Assembly: GCF_009696145.1 (NCBI RefSeq) | Contig: NZ_VUMO01000001.1 | Span: forward strand, 62,001-126,000 | From: Pseudoramibacter porci | GTDB lineage: Bacteria > Bacillota > Clostridia > Eubacteriales > Eubacteriaceae | Length of the DNA: 64,000 nt | Direction of reading: 5' to 3' | Part shown: positions 6,664 to 13,540 of the stretch, one piece after another | Layout of the letters: each line of letters opens with the position of its first letter | How positions within the stretch are numbered: position 1 is the first letter of the stretch | Notes under the pieces: model-generated | Databases searched by the model: none | Told to the model about the DNA's origin: nothing | What the model saw: the letters and a program-made list of their open reading frames with translations, nothing else | Program-made: the position numbers and the translations under genes

Positions 6664-6706
6664 GGTAAGGTGGGGGTCACCGGTTCAAATCCGGTCAATA
6701 GCTCCA
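6664..6706 (+). other. Prophage attachment site: 3' part of a tRNA-Thr(GGT) gene
   Basis: From the anticodon GGT through AAGG, a GGGTC variable loop, the T arm ACCGG-TTCAAAT-CCGGT, the acceptor half CAATAGC, discriminator T and CCA, the sequence is exactly the 3' part of a tRNA gene. No matching 5' half (it would begin GCTATTG) lies upstream; the phage HTH region is there instead. A partial tRNA of this kind marks attR or attL of a tRNA-integrated prophage. Anticodon GGT with T-CCA fits tRNA-Thr. The host tRNA terminator follows at 6717. Confidence 0.85.
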
Positions 6707-6716
6707 GTGACAACCC

Positions 6717-6744
6717 AACCCGAAGCGCAGGCTTCGGGTTTTTT
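6717..6744 (+). terminator. Terminator of the original tRNA-Thr locus
   Basis: AACCCGAAGC at 6717-6726 pairs with GCTTCGGGTT at 6731-6740, followed by six T in all. It follows the tRNA fragment by ten bases and belongs to the host locus. Confidence 0.9.
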
Positions 6745-6773
6745 ATTGCGTTTTTTTAATATCCCAAAAAAAC

Positions 6774-6799
6774 AAAAAAAGCGCGGGGTGTGCCCGCGC
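6774..6799 (-). terminator. Terminator of the c-di-GMP protein gene
   Basis: Read leftward, GCGCGGG and CCCGCGC form a perfect seven-pair stem with a five-base loop and then seven T. It lies five bases past the stop codon. Confidence 0.9.
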
Positions 6800-6804
6800 A
6801 TGGC

Positions 6805-9800
6805 TTAAATCGTCTCGTGGTCATGGGTGTTGAGAATCACCTGAGCCAGGTTTTTTAAATAAGTATTTTGCTCCGCGATGACCATATCGGCGTAGGTGGC
6901 AGTGATGACAGGCTTAAGGTCACCGCGCCAGGGGCCGGTCTGACGCATGGCGGTGATGGCCCCGCGGATGTTCAGGGCCAGCGCCCGCACCTCTTCTTTA
7001 CAGGTGAAGGCGGTGATCAGGGCGAAATGGCTGCCCTGGGTGCGGCCGACGACGCAGCGGTGGCCGGCGCAGTTGGTGATGGCGGCGCCGACGCGCTTCA
7101 GGAGGGCGTTGCCCGAGGCGGCGCCGTACAGGTCGACCACTTCCCGGTATTCGGGCACGGTGATATCCAGCATGGCGAAGGGGGCGCCGGTGCGCCAGTG
7201 TTCTTCCAGATAGGCCTGAAGGCCGTCGGAGAGGCCCCGGGTGTTGGCCAGGCCTGTCACCGGGTCAGTGGCGGCCAGGCGGTGTTCTTCTGAGAAGAAG
7301 GCGAAGCTTGCCTCCGCGTCGACCACACTGCCTAGGAGGCCGACGATTTTGCCGTCCTGATACACGGGGACTTTGCTGGCGATGATGTCCCGGTTGGTGC
7401 CGCCCACGAGGCAGTGGCCCCGGCGGCAGTAGAGCTTCTTGCCGGCGGTGAGCACGGCCTCTTCGTCCTGCTTAAAAGGCCCCGGGTCGATGTGCCAGCC
7501 CATGTCCTCGTCGGTTTTGCCGAGGAGCTCGCCTAAATGTTTCACGCCGAAATAATCGCAGAAACTTTGGCTCGCGCCGAGGAAGCGGCGGTGGGTGTCC
7601 TTCCAGAAATACATGCGCTTGGCGTTGAGGATGAGATTGTTCCAGAGCAGCGCCGCGGAAATGCCCGTATCTTCAGGCGCCGACTCAGCGTCGAGGGCGT
7701 CGGCGACTTCGAGGATCCCCTTCGAGCTCACGTCGGCGTCGAGGGTGACGTGCACGGCCCAGCTGAAGCCGCTGCGCTCGACCGGGAGGATCAGGTGGAA
7801 GCGCCACTTGTAGTCCCCCTCGGGGGTGAGGCTGCGGAACAGCCCGGTCAGCGGGCGCCCGCCGTTTTCTTTCAGGCGCGCCTGCAGGGTGTTAAGGTCC
7901 ATAAAGGCGGCAAACCGCGCCCGGTCCGGCGGGTAGCAGAAGGCCTTGATCCAGGCGGCGACGACGGCGTCCACGTCGTGGTGTTCGACGCCGACGCCCA
8001 TGGGCTGGCTGTAGAGCGAGGATTTAAGCCCCGCCACCGTGTGGGCGTTGAGGTCGTAGTGGGCGATGTCCCGGCAGGCGTAATACAGCTCGCTGGTGGT
8101 CTCGAAGCGGACCTGCTGGGTGTCGTCGACGTTGAGGCTCACGTAGCGGATCTGCAGGGTGTAGAGATAATGGTCATCCTGAACGGCGGCCACGGTGCCC
8201 GTCAGCTGCATGTAGTGGTCCCCCGAGGGGTAGAGCGTCGTCTGGGGCCCGGGCAGGCGCCTGAGCTGCTGGTCGGCGTAATGGCGGTGCAGGGTGTGGA
8301 TGGGTTCGCCCGGGGTGTTGATCACCCGCTGCCAGGCCAGAAGGTCGTCCACGTGGTCCTTGTGGAGGGCCGCCTTGTAGGCGTCGTTGGCGAAGAGGAT
8401 GTCAAAGGTCGTGCCGTCGTCGTTCACGATGCACAGGGGCTCGTCGGTGAGGGTGTCGATGCGGCTGAGCCGCGTAAAATAGGCCCGCCACTTGGTCGGC
8501 TCGACGCGGATGCCCCGGGTCTTGAAATGATCGCCTAAATCGTCTATGGGCATGGGCCGCGCGAAATAATACCCCTGAATCTTTTCGCAGCCGATTTTTT
8601 TGAGGAAATTGAACTGGGCCTCTGTCTCGACCCCTTCGGCCAAGGTGGAAATGTCCAAATCCTTGGCCATGCGCACGATAGCGGTGAGGAGGGTCTTGGC
8701 CTTGTCGTCGAAATCCGCGAGGAAGGACATGTCGATTTTCAGCTCGTCGAAGGCGTATTTCTTCAAAACCGACAGGGAAGAGTAGCCGGTGCCGAAATCG
8801 TCCATCCAGATGTGGTAGCCCAGCTGGTGGAGCCGGCGGATGATGGGCTCGACCTTGTTAATCTGGGTGACAAAGGCCGACTCGGTGATTTCTAAATTGG
8901 TAAACTCCCGGGGGACGCCGTAGGCCGAGGAAATCTGGTCCAGAGTCTCAGGGAGGTCGTCCTGGAGGAAATCCCGCCGGGAGAGGTTGATCGACACCGG
9001 GATCGGAATGTGCCCGTCGGCCTTGAGCCGGACGTGATCCTGACACACCTGCTCGAAGACGTAAAGGTCCAGCTCGGTGATCTGGCCCGTTTCCTCGAGG
9101 ACGGGGATGAACTGCCCCGGGGAGAGGGGCCCGTGCACCGGGTCGATCCAGCGCACCAGGGCTTCCCCGTTGCAGACGGTCTGGGTCATGGCGCGCACCA
9201 CCGGCTGATAATACACCTTGATCCACCCGTGGGCCATGGCCTCGCCTAAGTGGCGGATGATGTAGGTGCGCAGGGCGTTTTCGATCCGGAGGCGGTCGTC
9301 AAACCAGAGGAAGGCCGAATCCTCCCCGTTCGGGATGGCAGCTGCCGCCTGGCGGGCCCGGTCGCAGGCCTCGCCCAGCCGGGTGTCGTCGTCGGGGAGG
9401 GCGTACAGGCCGACCTTCACCGCGAGATTGGCGCCCTGGCCGTGGGCCTTCATCTGGGCGAACAGCGCCTGAAGGCGGCTTTCCAGATGGCGGTTTTCCG
9501 CGTAGGCGGCGAAGTGGTCGCTCTCGAACCGGGCCGCGCAGTCCCGGCCGAAATACCGGCCGATGAGCTCCGCTAAGGCGCAGATCTGCCGGTCCCCGGC
9601 GTCGAAGCCCATGCGCCGGTTGTAAGTCTTTAAGTCCCGCAAATCGAAATACATCAGCACCGGGGTTCCCCCCGTCTCCTGGATGCGTTTAATGCCATCG
9701 CCGGCGCGTTCCAAAAAGTGGGCCATGTTGGCCAGGCCCGTCAATTGGTCGAAATGGGCGTGGTAGGCCGGGCTTTCTGTCGGGGCGTACTGGGCCGAGA

Positions 9801-10230
9801 GGGTGGAGAGCACCGCCTTCACCATCTGGTCATTTTCGCTCCCGGCCGTCTCGTCGGTGTAGGTGATGAAGGCCATGGGCGTCCCGTCGATTTTGATGTA
9901 TTGGCCCGTCCCGTGAATGATGTGGTAATCCGCCTGATCTGCCCGTTTATTGCGAAAGAGCATGTCGTAGGTGCCGCCGTTCGGCGTCTTCGCGAAAGCC
10001 AGAGAGGCCGCCTCCATCCGGGGGATATCTTCGGGGTGGACGTTGTGGTACAAATCAGTGCGCAGGGTGTAGCGGGCCGATTCGAAGCCGGCGTGCCCGA
10101 ACAGGGCCAGATAGGCCTGGGACACCAGAAGGGGCGTAATGGTGCCGTCGACGTATTGATAAATCGCCAGCGCGATGGGAATGTGCTCGATAAACGCGCG
10201 GGTTTCGGGCGAAAAGGTATAAGGCTTCAC
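6805..10230 (-). CDS. Multi-domain c-di-GMP protein: PAS, degenerate GGDEF, intact EAL, PAS-like, degenerate GGDEF
   Basis: A GTG start at 10230 (1141 aa) is preferred to the ATG at 10254, because AAGGAG falls between them, eight bases before GTG. Order by rough residue: sensor PAS 10-145; GGDEF-like 165-300, where the signature reads ESDHF; EAL 320-575 with GEALVRW, NLEITES, DDFGTGYSSL and LAEGVETE all kept; a long PAS-like region 590-960; second GGDEF-like 975-1130 with QGSHF. Both cyclase sites lack the GGDEF core, while the phosphodiesterase residues are present. It should therefore break down c-di-GMP, perhaps regulated by the dead cyclase domains. No membrane segment is seen, so it is cytosolic. 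Confidence 0.85.
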   Translation of the reverse strand: MKPYTFSPETRAFIEHIPIALAIYQYVDGTITPLLVSQAYLALFGHAGFESARYTLRTDLYHNVHPEDIPRMEAASLAFAKTPNGGTYDMLFRNKRADQADYHIIHGTGQYIKIDGTPMAFITYTDETAGSENDQMVKAVLSTLSAQYAPTESPAYHAHFDQLTGLANMAHFLERAGDGIKRIQETGGTPVLMYFDLRDLKTYNRRMGFDAGDRQICALAELIGRYFGRDCAARFESDHFAAYAENRHLESRLQALFAQMKAHGQGANLAVKVGLYALPDDDTRLGEACDRARQAAAAIPNGEDSAFLWFDDRLRIENALRTYIIRHLGEAMAHGWIKVYYQPVVRAMTQTVCNGEALVRWIDPVHGPLSPGQFIPVLEETGQITELDLYVFEQVCQDHVRLKADGHIPIPVSINLSRRDFLQDDLPETLDQISSAYGVPREFTNLEITESAFVTQINKVEPIIRRLHQLGYHIWMDDFGTGYSSLSVLKKYAFDELKIDMSFLADFDDKAKTLLTAIVRMAKDLDISTLAEGVETEAQFNFLKKIGCEKIQGYYFARPMPIDDLGDHFKTRGIRVEPTKWRAYFTRLSRIDTLTDEPLCIVNDDGTTFDILFANDAYKAALHKDHVDDLLAWQRVINTPGEPIHTLHRHYADQQLRRLPGPQTTLYPSGDHYMQLTGTVAAVQDDHYLYTLQIRYVSLNVDDTQQVRFETTSELYYACRDIAHYDLNAHTVAGLKSSLYSQPMGVGVEHHDVDAVVAAWIKAFCYPPDRARFAAFMDLNTLQARLKENGGRPLTGLFRSLTPEGDYKWRFHLILPVERSGFSWAVHVTLDADVSSKGILEVADALDAESAPEDTGISAALLWNNLILNAKRMYFWKDTHRRFLGASQSFCDYFGVKHLGELLGKTDEDMGWHIDPGPFKQDEEAVLTAGKKLYCRRGHCLVGGTNRDIIASKVPVYQDGKIVGLLGSVVDAEASFAFFSEEHRLAATDPVTGLANTRGLSDGLQAYLEEHWRTGAPFAMLDITVPEYREVVDLYGAASGNALLKRVGAAITNCAGHRCVVGRTQGSHFALITAFTCKEEVRALALNIRGAITAMRQTGPWRGDLKPVITATYADMVIAEQNTYLKNLAQVILNTHDHETI

Positions 10231-10294
10231 GGGAACATCTCCTTCAAATTTCATAACTCAAGGGTAAAATCACCCCATTTTTAGTTTATTTTCT

Positions 10295-10323
10295 ATTGTA
10301 TCGCCTTTTGTGACTTTTTTCAA
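10295..10323 (-). promoter_or_regulatory. Promoter of the c-di-GMP protein gene
   Basis: Read leftward, TTGAAA (10318-10323) and TACAAT (10295-10300) are separated by 17 bases. The rest of the 288-base gap to the next gene is AT-rich. It contains an imperfect inverted pair GGACAAAATTTT (about 10350) and AAAATTTTTGTCC (about 10444) that could bind a regulator of the rightward phage-type genes. Confidence 0.75.
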
Positions 10324-10518
10324 GGAGACCGCGCCCTTAATGTGAAAATCGCGGACAAAATTTTATCTTTATAAGACAAAAACTTCTCGATCTTTTTCGG
10401 AATTGCCCCATGATTTCAGTGAAAAATTTTTTGCCGAAAGTTAAAAATTTTTGTCCCCCAAATTGCCCAAACTGCGCATTATATAAGTGAGACAAATTTT
10501 AATCAAAAGGAGAAGTGT

Positions 10519-11538
10519 ATGGCAAGCAAAAGAGGAAGGCCCCGCAAGACGGGGCTGGATTGGTTTCCCTTCGAGCTGGGACTGCTCACAGACCGAAAAT
10601 TCAGGGTGCCGAGAGCCCATCACGGGCCTGCGGCGGCGCTGACCTATCTCGCGCTTTTGACGCTGATTTATCAGGACAAGGGCTATTACCTGGACTACTG
10701 CGAATCCGAGCGGGAGGATGTGGCCCTGGACGTCTCGGACCTCATCAGCGGGCGTGACAGGGTGAAGCCGGAAGAAATTATGGCCATCATCGAAGAATTG
10801 GCCGAGCGGGCGCTGTTCGACAAGGACTGCTTCGCGGCCGGGGTGCTCACCAGCCGGCGCATCCAAAAAACGTATTACAACGCGGTCAGTGAGCGCAAAT
10901 CGGCGAACATCAACTGGGACATCTGGCTGTTAAGCGAGGCCGACATGCGCGACATCAATCAGACGGGGCTCATTTTGAAGTGCTATTTGCAGGCCCACGA
11001 AAAATTGGAAATAGGAAATAATCGGCCGAATAATTCACAGAGTAAATTAAAAGAAAAGATAACAAACCAAACAACAGTACAAAACAAAACAACAAAAAAT
11101 ACCATACCAGACAATCTTACAGAAGATGAAGTAGTAGAGAACGATGAGGAAATATCCGTCATGCCGCCAAGCGGCATTTCAGGCGCTGTCGCGCCGCACG
11201 ACAACGGCCTCCAAAAAATTGCCGATTTGTGGAATTTTCACGTGGCACAGGTCACCGATTTGGCAACGGTTAGAGATGTCGATCACTGGAGCCGCAAACG
11301 GACAAAGCAGGTGCGGGCATTGGTTGAGAGCGAAGGCGAAGCGAACGTTTTTGACGCCTTTGACCAAGTGGCGGCGTCAGACTTCCTGACCGGCCGATCG
11401 GGCAAATGGCGCTGCGATTTCGATTGGGTCATCCAGCCCGACAACTTTCAGAAAATTGTCGAAGGGCGCTACAGCAACGCGCAGACGGTGGAGCCGAAGG
11501 GCACGTTTTACGATCGATTAGCGAGAGGTGAAATATGA
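10519..11538 (+). CDS. Phage-type replication protein, DUF4373 (Lin1244/Lin1753-like) N-terminal domain
   Basis: 339 aa behind AAAAGGAGAAGTGT. Residues 10-145 have the DUF4373 pattern (GLDWFPFELGLLTDRKFR, then a helical block ending LTSRRIQKTYYNAVSERK). Residues about 150-215 are a low-complexity Asn/Thr/Glu linker. The C-terminal 100 residues (IADLWNFHVAQVTDL, then WRCDFDWVIQPDNFQKI) match the usual tail of phage DnaD-like initiation proteins. It overlaps the next gene by four bases. Such genes normally lie in phage replication modules, but no other phage structural gene is adjacent here. Replication initiation is inferred from the family. Confidence 0.7.
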   Translation: MASKRGRPRKTGLDWFPFELGLLTDRKFRVPRAHHGPAAALTYLALLTLIYQDKGYYLDYCESEREDVALDVSDLISGRDRVKPEEIMAIIEELAERALFDKDCFAAGVLTSRRIQKTYYNAVSERKSANINWDIWLLSEADMRDINQTGLILKCYLQAHEKLEIGNNRPNNSQSKLKEKITNQTTVQNKTTKNTIPDNLTEDEVVENDEEISVMPPSGISGAVAPHDNGLQKIADLWNFHVAQVTDLATVRDVDHWSRKRTKQVRALVESEGEANVFDAFDQVAASDFLTGRSGKWRCDFDWVIQPDNFQKIVEGRYSNAQTVEPKGTFYDRLARGEI

Positions 11539-12077
11539 ATTTAAACGAAACCGCACGGATTATGAAGATGATTAAAGCGGCTTACCCCAAATTTGACAGA
11601 AATGCGAATGAGAAAGACATCGCCGCCCTGTGGGCGTGGCGGTTCAAGGACGCGGATTTCAAGGCGGTGTTTGCCGCGGTGGGCGATTACATCGACGGGG
11701 ACCACGCCTTCGCGCCGACGGTGGGGCAGATCAAGGCGATCATGAATGACAAGGTCCCGAAGCTCTCTGCCGCCGATGGCTGGGCCGAGATCACGAAGGC
11801 CCTCAAGGATTCCCTGAGCAACGCTAAGGCCGAGTTCGAGAAGCTCTCGCCGCCGGTGCGCGCCTACGTCGAAGGCCCCGAGACCCTGCGCATGCTCGCC
11901 GGCTGCGACGTCGCCGGGCGCGCCTATCAGGACTACCAGGCGCGGTTTTTCAAGACCTTCGCTCAGATGCAGGGGAAATTCACTGAGCGCCCCGATTACG
12001 CGGCCTTAAATGCGGCAGAGGCAAAAGCCCTCGGCCAATATACTAGTGATTCCGGCGTCCCCGGCTCATCCGTCTGA
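11535..12077 (+). CDS. Helicase-loader-like phage protein (gp39P-type)
   Basis: 180 aa, ATG overlapping the upstream stop, with GCGAGAGGTGAAAT as ribosome site. The opening NETARIMKMIKAAYPKFDRN, followed by W--RF-D--F----A---YI, is the core of Loader_gp39P proteins that bring DnaB-type helicase to phage origins. The rest is helical and charged. It directly follows the DUF4373 gene, a pairing found in phage replication modules. Its 3' end overlaps the convergent repressor gene by 35 bases. The family call is by pattern and moderately sure. Confidence 0.6.
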   Translation: MNLNETARIMKMIKAAYPKFDRNANEKDIAALWAWRFKDADFKAVFAAVGDYIDGDHAFAPTVGQIKAIMNDKVPKLSAADGWAEITKALKDSLSNAKAEFEKLSPPVRAYVEGPETLRMLAGCDVAGRAYQDYQARFFKTFAQMQGKFTERPDYAALNAAEAKALGQYTSDSGVPGSSV

Positions 12078-12441
12078 GCATCTCGGCGGCCATGGCGATG
12101 TCCTCGGGGGCGGCGTCGCGGCAGGCGTCGAACAGATCGCGCAGCGGGGGGTGTCCCTCGACCTTCAGGGCGATTTTGCGGGCCTCGGGGTCGATGTAAT
12201 ACACGTCGTCATCGTCGGGGTTGTTTGTCGGGTCGGCGAAATCGTGGCGGACCAGATCGTCCAGGGTGACGGCGAAAAGCTCAGCGAGGTCCGCGGCGGT
12301 GGCCAGGCTCGGCATCGAGCCCCCCGACTCCCATTTCTGGACGGTGGTCAGGGAGCGAAAGCCCAGGGCGTGGGCGAGCTCGGCCTGGCTCATGCCGGCT
12401 GCCCGGCGCAGAAAACGAATATTGGCAGATAAGGTGGACAT
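12043..12441 (-). CDS. XRE-family repressor-like regulator
   Basis: The start at 12441 (132 aa) is chosen over 12459 because GGGAGG lies seven bases upstream. Residues 5-60 are a Cro/CI helix-turn-helix (FLRRAAGMSQAELAHALGF, then VQKWESGGSMP). The middle is acidic (DPTNNPDDDDVYYIDPEA) and the last helix EDIAMAAEMLRRM is common in small prophage repressors. It converges with the replication-type genes, with overlapping 3' ends. A clean promoter lies at 12474-12502. It probably controls neighbouring phage-derived genes, but no operator was identified. Confidence 0.8.
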   Translation of the reverse strand: MSTLSANIRFLRRAAGMSQAELAHALGFRSLTTVQKWESGGSMPSLATAADLAELFAVTLDDLVRHDFADPTNNPDDDDVYYIDPEARKIALKVEGHPPLRDLFDACRDAAPEDIAMAAEMLRRMSRGRRNH

Positions 12442-12473
12442 GGTGCCGCCTCCCTTCAAAGTAATCTAAACCC

Positions 12474-12502
12474 ATTGTACGCCTGTTGGGGAGGGGGTTC
12501 AA
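12474..12502 (-). promoter_or_regulatory. Promoter of the XRE regulator
   Basis: Read leftward, TTGAAC (12497-12502) and TACAAT (12474-12479) are separated by 17 bases. Confidence 0.7.
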
Positions 12503-12537
12503 GTCCGCAGTGGATCCGTTGTGAAAGAGAAAAAGGA

Positions 12538-12566
12538 TTGAAGGGCCGCCCGCCTTCCTTTATAAT
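12538..12566 (+). promoter_or_regulatory. Promoter of the two-TM membrane protein gene
   Basis: TTGAAG (12538-12543) and TATAAT (12561-12566) are separated by 17 bases. It is divergent from the XRE promoter. Confidence 0.7.
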
Positions 12567-12597
12567 AATGAAAAAAATCACGCAAAGGAGCAGAACC

Positions 12598-13350
12598 ATG
12601 AAACACAGCAAAACCCTGAGCCGCATCGCCATCGCCCTGTTCGCGCTCTCCGCGGCCATTTACGCCGCCCAGATTTTAATCTTTCACGACCCCCGGACCA
12701 CCGCCTTCTATATCTTTCAGGATTTCGCCTTCCTGCCGGCGTCCATCGCCATCGCCACCGTCGCCGTCGGCGCCATCCTCGACGAGCACGACCGCCGGGA
12801 GGCCCTGGCCTCGACCCGGATGCTCAGAAGCCAGTTCTTCACCGGGGTCGGCGCGCCGATGCTCATGCAGATCGAGTATTGCGCCCGGTGCAGCGCCAAT
12901 CTGGCGCGGCTGACCGTCATCGACGGGGACATGAGCACGAGACGGGCGAGACGGCAGATGCGCCGGGAAATCGCGGCGCGCCAGAAGAAAATCGAGAGCC
13001 TGACCCTTCAGGTCCACCTGACCCGCGCCGCCTACGACGGCGTCCGGGACATCCTCGAGGAAAGCCGCATGGAGCTGCTCATCCTCGGCTCGACCCACAA
13101 TTTAAACGAGGCCGAGCGCTTCACCGAGATGCTCTGGGGCATTTTCCACATCATGGACGAGTACCGCCTCCGGGGCGACTGGGATAATTTAAGTCCCACG
13201 GATATCGCCCATCTGGAGACCGACTTCGCCCAGGTGCTCAGGCTCATGCTCGCCAACAGCGTCAGCAACAACGTCTACCTCAAGGCCACTTACCCTAATT
13301 TCTACGGCGCCGCCGCGGAAAAACTCATGGAGCGCCGCCGCGAGGACTGA
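12598..13350 (+). CDS. Two-TM membrane protein with long cytosolic helical domain, unknown function
   Basis: 250 aa from ATG 12598, placed seven bases after AAAGGAG; in-frame starts further upstream fall in the promoter. Two membrane helices lie at about 9-29 and 41-65 and carry IFHDPRTTAFYIFQD between them. That block recurs in a family of small bacterial membrane proteins without known role. The remaining 180 residues are charged and helical (RRARRQMRREIAARQKKIES). A terminator follows directly. No enzyme motif is seen. Single-gene unit, divergent from the XRE regulator. Confidence 0.75.
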   Translation: MKHSKTLSRIAIALFALSAAIYAAQILIFHDPRTTAFYIFQDFAFLPASIAIATVAVGAILDEHDRREALASTRMLRSQFFTGVGAPMLMQIEYCARCSANLARLTVIDGDMSTRRARRQMRREIAARQKKIESLTLQVHLTRAAYDGVRDILEESRMELLILGSTHNLNEAERFTEMLWGIFHIMDEYRLRGDWDNLSPTDIAHLETDFAQVLRLMLANSVSNNVYLKATYPNFYGAAAEKLMERRRED

Positions 13351-13354
13351 CCTA

Positions 13355-13389
13355 AAACCCCCGAATCCAGCCGGACTCGGGGGGTTTTT
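13355..13389 (+). terminator. Terminator after the two-TM protein gene
   Basis: AAACCCCCGA pairs with TCGGGGGGTTT and is followed by T residues. Confidence 0.9.
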
Positions 13390-13435
13390 GGCGTTATAAG
13401 CTCTGGGCATAACCGACTCTAGCAAATCGGTATAG

Positions 13436-13452
13436 CCTATTTAACAAATAGG
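13436..13452. promoter_or_regulatory. Perfect palindrome upstream of the sulfate operon, CymR-like box
   Basis: CCTATTT at 13436-13442 and AAATAGG at 13446-13452 are perfect arms around AAC, and the site continues as GGAATT into the -35. The half-site ending ATAGGAATT resembles the Rrf2-family CymR boxes of Firmicute cysteine genes. A weaker dyad CCGA...TCGG lies just upstream (about 13413-13430). Assignment to CymR is inferred from sequence and from the genes controlled. Confidence 0.55.
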
Positions 13453-13454
13453 AA

Positions 13455-13483
13455 TTGACAGGATTCTGGCCCGGCGTTACAAT
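13455..13483 (+). promoter_or_regulatory. Promoter of the sulfate assimilation operon
   Basis: TTGACA (13455-13460) and TACAAT (13478-13483) are separated by 17 bases. The palindrome at 13436-13452 abuts the -35, well placed for control. Confidence 0.85.
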
Positions 13484-13540
13484 GAGGACATAATCATATT
13501 AAACATATTTATGCACTAAGTTTTAACGAAGGAGGCCGAG

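Noticed and set aside
6620-6706. A complete tRNA gene at the prophage edge
   Set aside because: Only the part from the anticodon to CCA fits. No GCTATTG acceptor half or D arm lies upstream, so it is a fragment and not a functional tRNA.
7537-8538. Long rightward open frame (333 codons) opposite the c-di-GMP gene
   Set aside because: It is the GC-rich antisense frame of a gene with clear domains; its product has no recognisable motif and no ribosome site.
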